Shown piece after piece: positions 46,093-47,783 of a stretch of DNA of 47,783 bases. Where the stretch lies: NCBI RefSeq assembly GCF_001887355.1, contig NZ_MPIN01000020.1:380-48162 (forward strand), in the 5' to 3' direction. The position numbers and the translations under genes are program-made. The notes beneath the pieces were generated by a model. The model did not search any database. It saw nothing but the letters and a program-made list of their open reading frames with translations, and was not told where the DNA came from. The stretch is from Cystobacter ferrugineus (lineage in GTDB: Bacteria; Myxococcota; Myxococcia; Myxococcales; Myxococcaceae). Positions within the stretch are counted from its first letter, which is position 1. Each line of letters begins with the position of its first letter.

Positions 46093-46794
46093 TGATTCAC
46101 GCCATGGAGCGGAAACGAGAGCAATGATTGGGTTCATTGCTGAAACGAGCTCTTAACGCAGAACTCAGCTGCGTCGAGGGAAGACAAGGCATTGATGGAC
46201 CGTGCGGCAAGCTTCGTGAGGAGCGTTGCTGCACGGAGCTGTCGTTCAGGGCGGTCCATCGGCCGCCCGGGCGCGTGCCTGCGCCGCTGGCCGACGGGCG
46301 CCCAGCCATACACGTGTCATGCTGGTGGTGTAAAAGGACCAGTCCCGGAAGACGCGCTGACGGGCCTCCACCACGCACATCCGTGTGGCGAGAATCATCC
46401 AATGTCAGTGGTCAGGTGGCATGCCGCGCTCGGTGCCGACGAGGGAGGCGGGTGACCACGCCCGTACGAGTCTCCACCTTCAGTTGATGCCTCAGCTCCA
46501 CCACCATCGTGTCTGGAGCACCAGACGTCTGGGTAGTTTGTCCTACGATGAGTACTCGGTCAGGCATGACTTCGGAGGTCATGTCAACCGAGCCTCGGGT
46601 CAGACTCCCTCGCCCGCTTCATCCACCAGTCTCATGCTGGGAGTGAAATATCTCTTGACACGAGAGAGCAAACCCTGATGCTGTGTCAACTGCTCAACGT
46701 TGTGCCTTCGCGGGCTAGTGTGCCGGATTTCCAAGTGGGGTCGTGACAGCTGCTGGCGGTGGAAGAGTATGCCCGTTCTCCCTGGAGCGCGTTC
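46093..46794. other. 702-bp gap with possible degraded minus-strand gene
   Basis: No intact gene is seen. On the minus strand, two stretches read as protein in different frames: about 46270-46400 (ARQRVFRDWSFYTTSMTRVW) and 46134-46250 ending at a TGA (RQLRAATLLTKLAARSINAL), as if one gene had suffered a frameshift near 46260. I cannot name the family; a transposase remnant is possible. A hairpin GTCTGG-AGCA-CCAGAC lies at 46511-46526. Codons are not typical of the neighbouring genes. Confidence 0.35.
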
Positions 46795-47783
46795 ATGCTG
46801 ATACTCGGCTTCTGTGGAGGACTGAGCCTCGCCCACGAGACCCGCTACGAGGTCCCCGAGGCGTTTCCATATGACGGCGCTGCCGTGCTGCTGCGCGACG
46901 GGATGGTGCTGGCAGCATCCGAGGAGGAGCGCCTCAACCGCATTCGCCGATCCGGCAAATTCCCCTCTCGCTCGCTGCGCTACTGCCTGGAGAGTCAGGG
47001 GCTCCATCCCGAGGATGTTGATCGGTTCGCCTATTACACGACGGAGCCCATCGCTACCGGCCTGCTCGCGCGCATGTACTTGACCCGCCCGGACGTCGAG
47101 CGGCTCGTTGATGCACGAACGATGCTCAGCCAGGTGCTCGCCAGTGAATTGGGCGGCGAGGTAGATCCGCGGAAGATCGTCTTCGTCCAGCACAAACTGA
47201 CCCACGCACTGAGCGCATTCGGCCAGTCGGGTTGGGCCGAGAGCCTCGTGCTGGTGATCGACAACGATGGTGGTGTCTACTCTGGTTCCGCCGGAAGTAA
47301 TCCTCCGCTCACATCGCTGGCCGCATTTCCGCAGAGCAAGTCCCTGGGCAAGCTCATCGAGAGCGTGATTCCGTTCCTCGGCTACGGCATCTTCGAGGAA
47401 CTCAAGGTGATGGGACTGGCGCCGTATGGGGACCCAGCGGTGTACCGAAGCGTGTTCGAGTCGTTCTACACGCTGTTGCCGGAGGGCAACTACGAGCTGC
47501 ACATGGAGCGGCTGCCGGTGCTCTTCCAGAAGGTCGCGGTGAGGAAGAAGGGCCAGCCCATCACCCAGGAGCACAAGGACCTGGCGTCCAGCCTGCAGGA
47601 GGCGCTGGAGCGCATCGTGCTGCACATCCTGAGCTACCAGAGGCAGAAGACGGGACTGAGCAAGCTGTGCATCGCGGGGGGAGTGGCGCACAACTGCACG
47701 ATGAATGGCAAGGTGCTGTACTCGGGGCTGTTCGAGCAGGTGTTCGTTCAGCCCGCGGCGCATGATGCCGGCACGGCACTGGG
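46795..47783 (+). CDS. NodU/CmcH-type carbamoyltransferase, 3' truncated by window edge
   Basis: ATG 46795 with GGAG seven bases upstream opens a frame running off the window, 329 codons visible. It starts MLILGFCGGLSLAHETRYEV and has DGAAVLLRDGMVLAASEEER, the Kae1-like metal motif QHKLTHALSAFG, LVIDNDGG, ELKVMGLAPYGDP and the late LCIAGGVAHNCTMNGK, all conserved in O-carbamoyltransferases of NodU/TobZ type, which transfer carbamoyl from carbamoyl phosphate to a hydroxyl. These enzymes usually act in antibiotic or glycan tailoring, so another biosynthetic cluster may start here. Confidence 0.9.
   Translation, partial: MLILGFCGGLSLAHETRYEVPEAFPYDGAAVLLRDGMVLAASEEERLNRIRRSGKFPSRSLRYCLESQGLHPEDVDRFAYYTTEPIATGLLARMYLTRPDVERLVDARTMLSQVLASELGGEVDPRKIVFVQHKLTHALSAFGQSGWAESLVLVIDNDGGVYSGSAGSNPPLTSLAAFPQSKSLGKLIESVIPFLGYGIFEELKVMGLAPYGDPAVYRSVFESFYTLLPEGNYELHMERLPVLFQKVAVRKKGQPITQEHKDLASSLQEALERIVLHILSYQRQKTGLSKLCIAGGVAHNCTMNGKVLYSGLFEQVFVQPAAHDAGTAL

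Noticed and set aside
43741..46137. Nearly 800-codon minus-strand frame
   Set aside because: Shadow of the GH2 gene; no recognisable domain.
46600..47763. Minus-strand frame over the carbamoyltransferase
   Set aside because: The plus strand encodes conserved carbamoyltransferase motifs throughout; the minus product is histidine- and arginine-rich shadow.

Overview
The window is high-GC bacterial DNA with the gene content of a large-genome myxobacterium, most likely from the Cystobacter/Archangium/Myxococcus branch. This is inferred from gene content, not from a marker gene: a HemG-type protoporphyrinogen oxidase, a eukaryotic-like Ser/Thr kinase, TPR proteins, a type IV pilin-like gene, several lipoproteins and long runs of divergent or overlapping genes. 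No rRNA, tRNA or CRISPR array was seen.

Layout. (1) 1-1066: 3' part of a tandem-repeat TPR gene containing what looks like a sequencing-adapter artefact. (2) 1211-6999, minus strand: the four-gene ligase-associated DNA repair cassette (exonuclease, ATP-dependent ligase, Lhr-like helicase, PdeM). (3) 7092-9965: small basic-tailed protein, polyphosphate glucokinase, then a PTPS-like protein, an SDR and QueD. (4) 10219-14467: operon of circularly permuted ATP-grasp, alpha-E protein, and a glutamine-amidotransferase/transglutaminase fusion whose amidotransferase lacks its cysteine nucleophile. (5) 14468-27502: mixed genes, namely isochorismatase-like hydrolase, yellow/royal-jelly-type lipoprotein, M91 metallopeptidase with an upstream small gene, TPR protein, membrane protein, LytS-type kinase, hemG, pdxH, glgA, Ser/Thr kinase, lipoprotein, CBS/CorC protein and a secretin-N-like protein. 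(6) 27503-28137: gene-poor boundary with a terminator-like hairpin, a 28-bp tandem repeat and a promoter-like site. (7) 28138-39147: the most interesting region, an apparently uncharacterised biosynthetic cluster. (8) 39230-47783: MATE exporter, SDR, an orphan pilin bracketed by a direct repeat, a large GH2 lipoprotein, a degraded stretch, and the start of a NodU-type carbamoyltransferase running off the window.

The 28138-39147 cluster holds a membrane fatty-acid-hydroxylase/sterol-desaturase-type enzyme, a HemW-like radical SAM protein, a RimK-like ATP-grasp, a second ATP-grasp on the opposite strand, a PaaK-like adenylate-forming enzyme, a SufS-like cysteine desulfurase, a second radical SAM protein, a stand-alone class I glutamine amidotransferase and a PGM1-like peptide ligase. 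It has no NRPS, PKS or carrier protein. Inference: it builds a small amide-linked, possibly sulfur-containing and possibly lipidated metabolite using three dissimilar ATP-grasp ligases, perhaps exported by the adjoining MATE protein.
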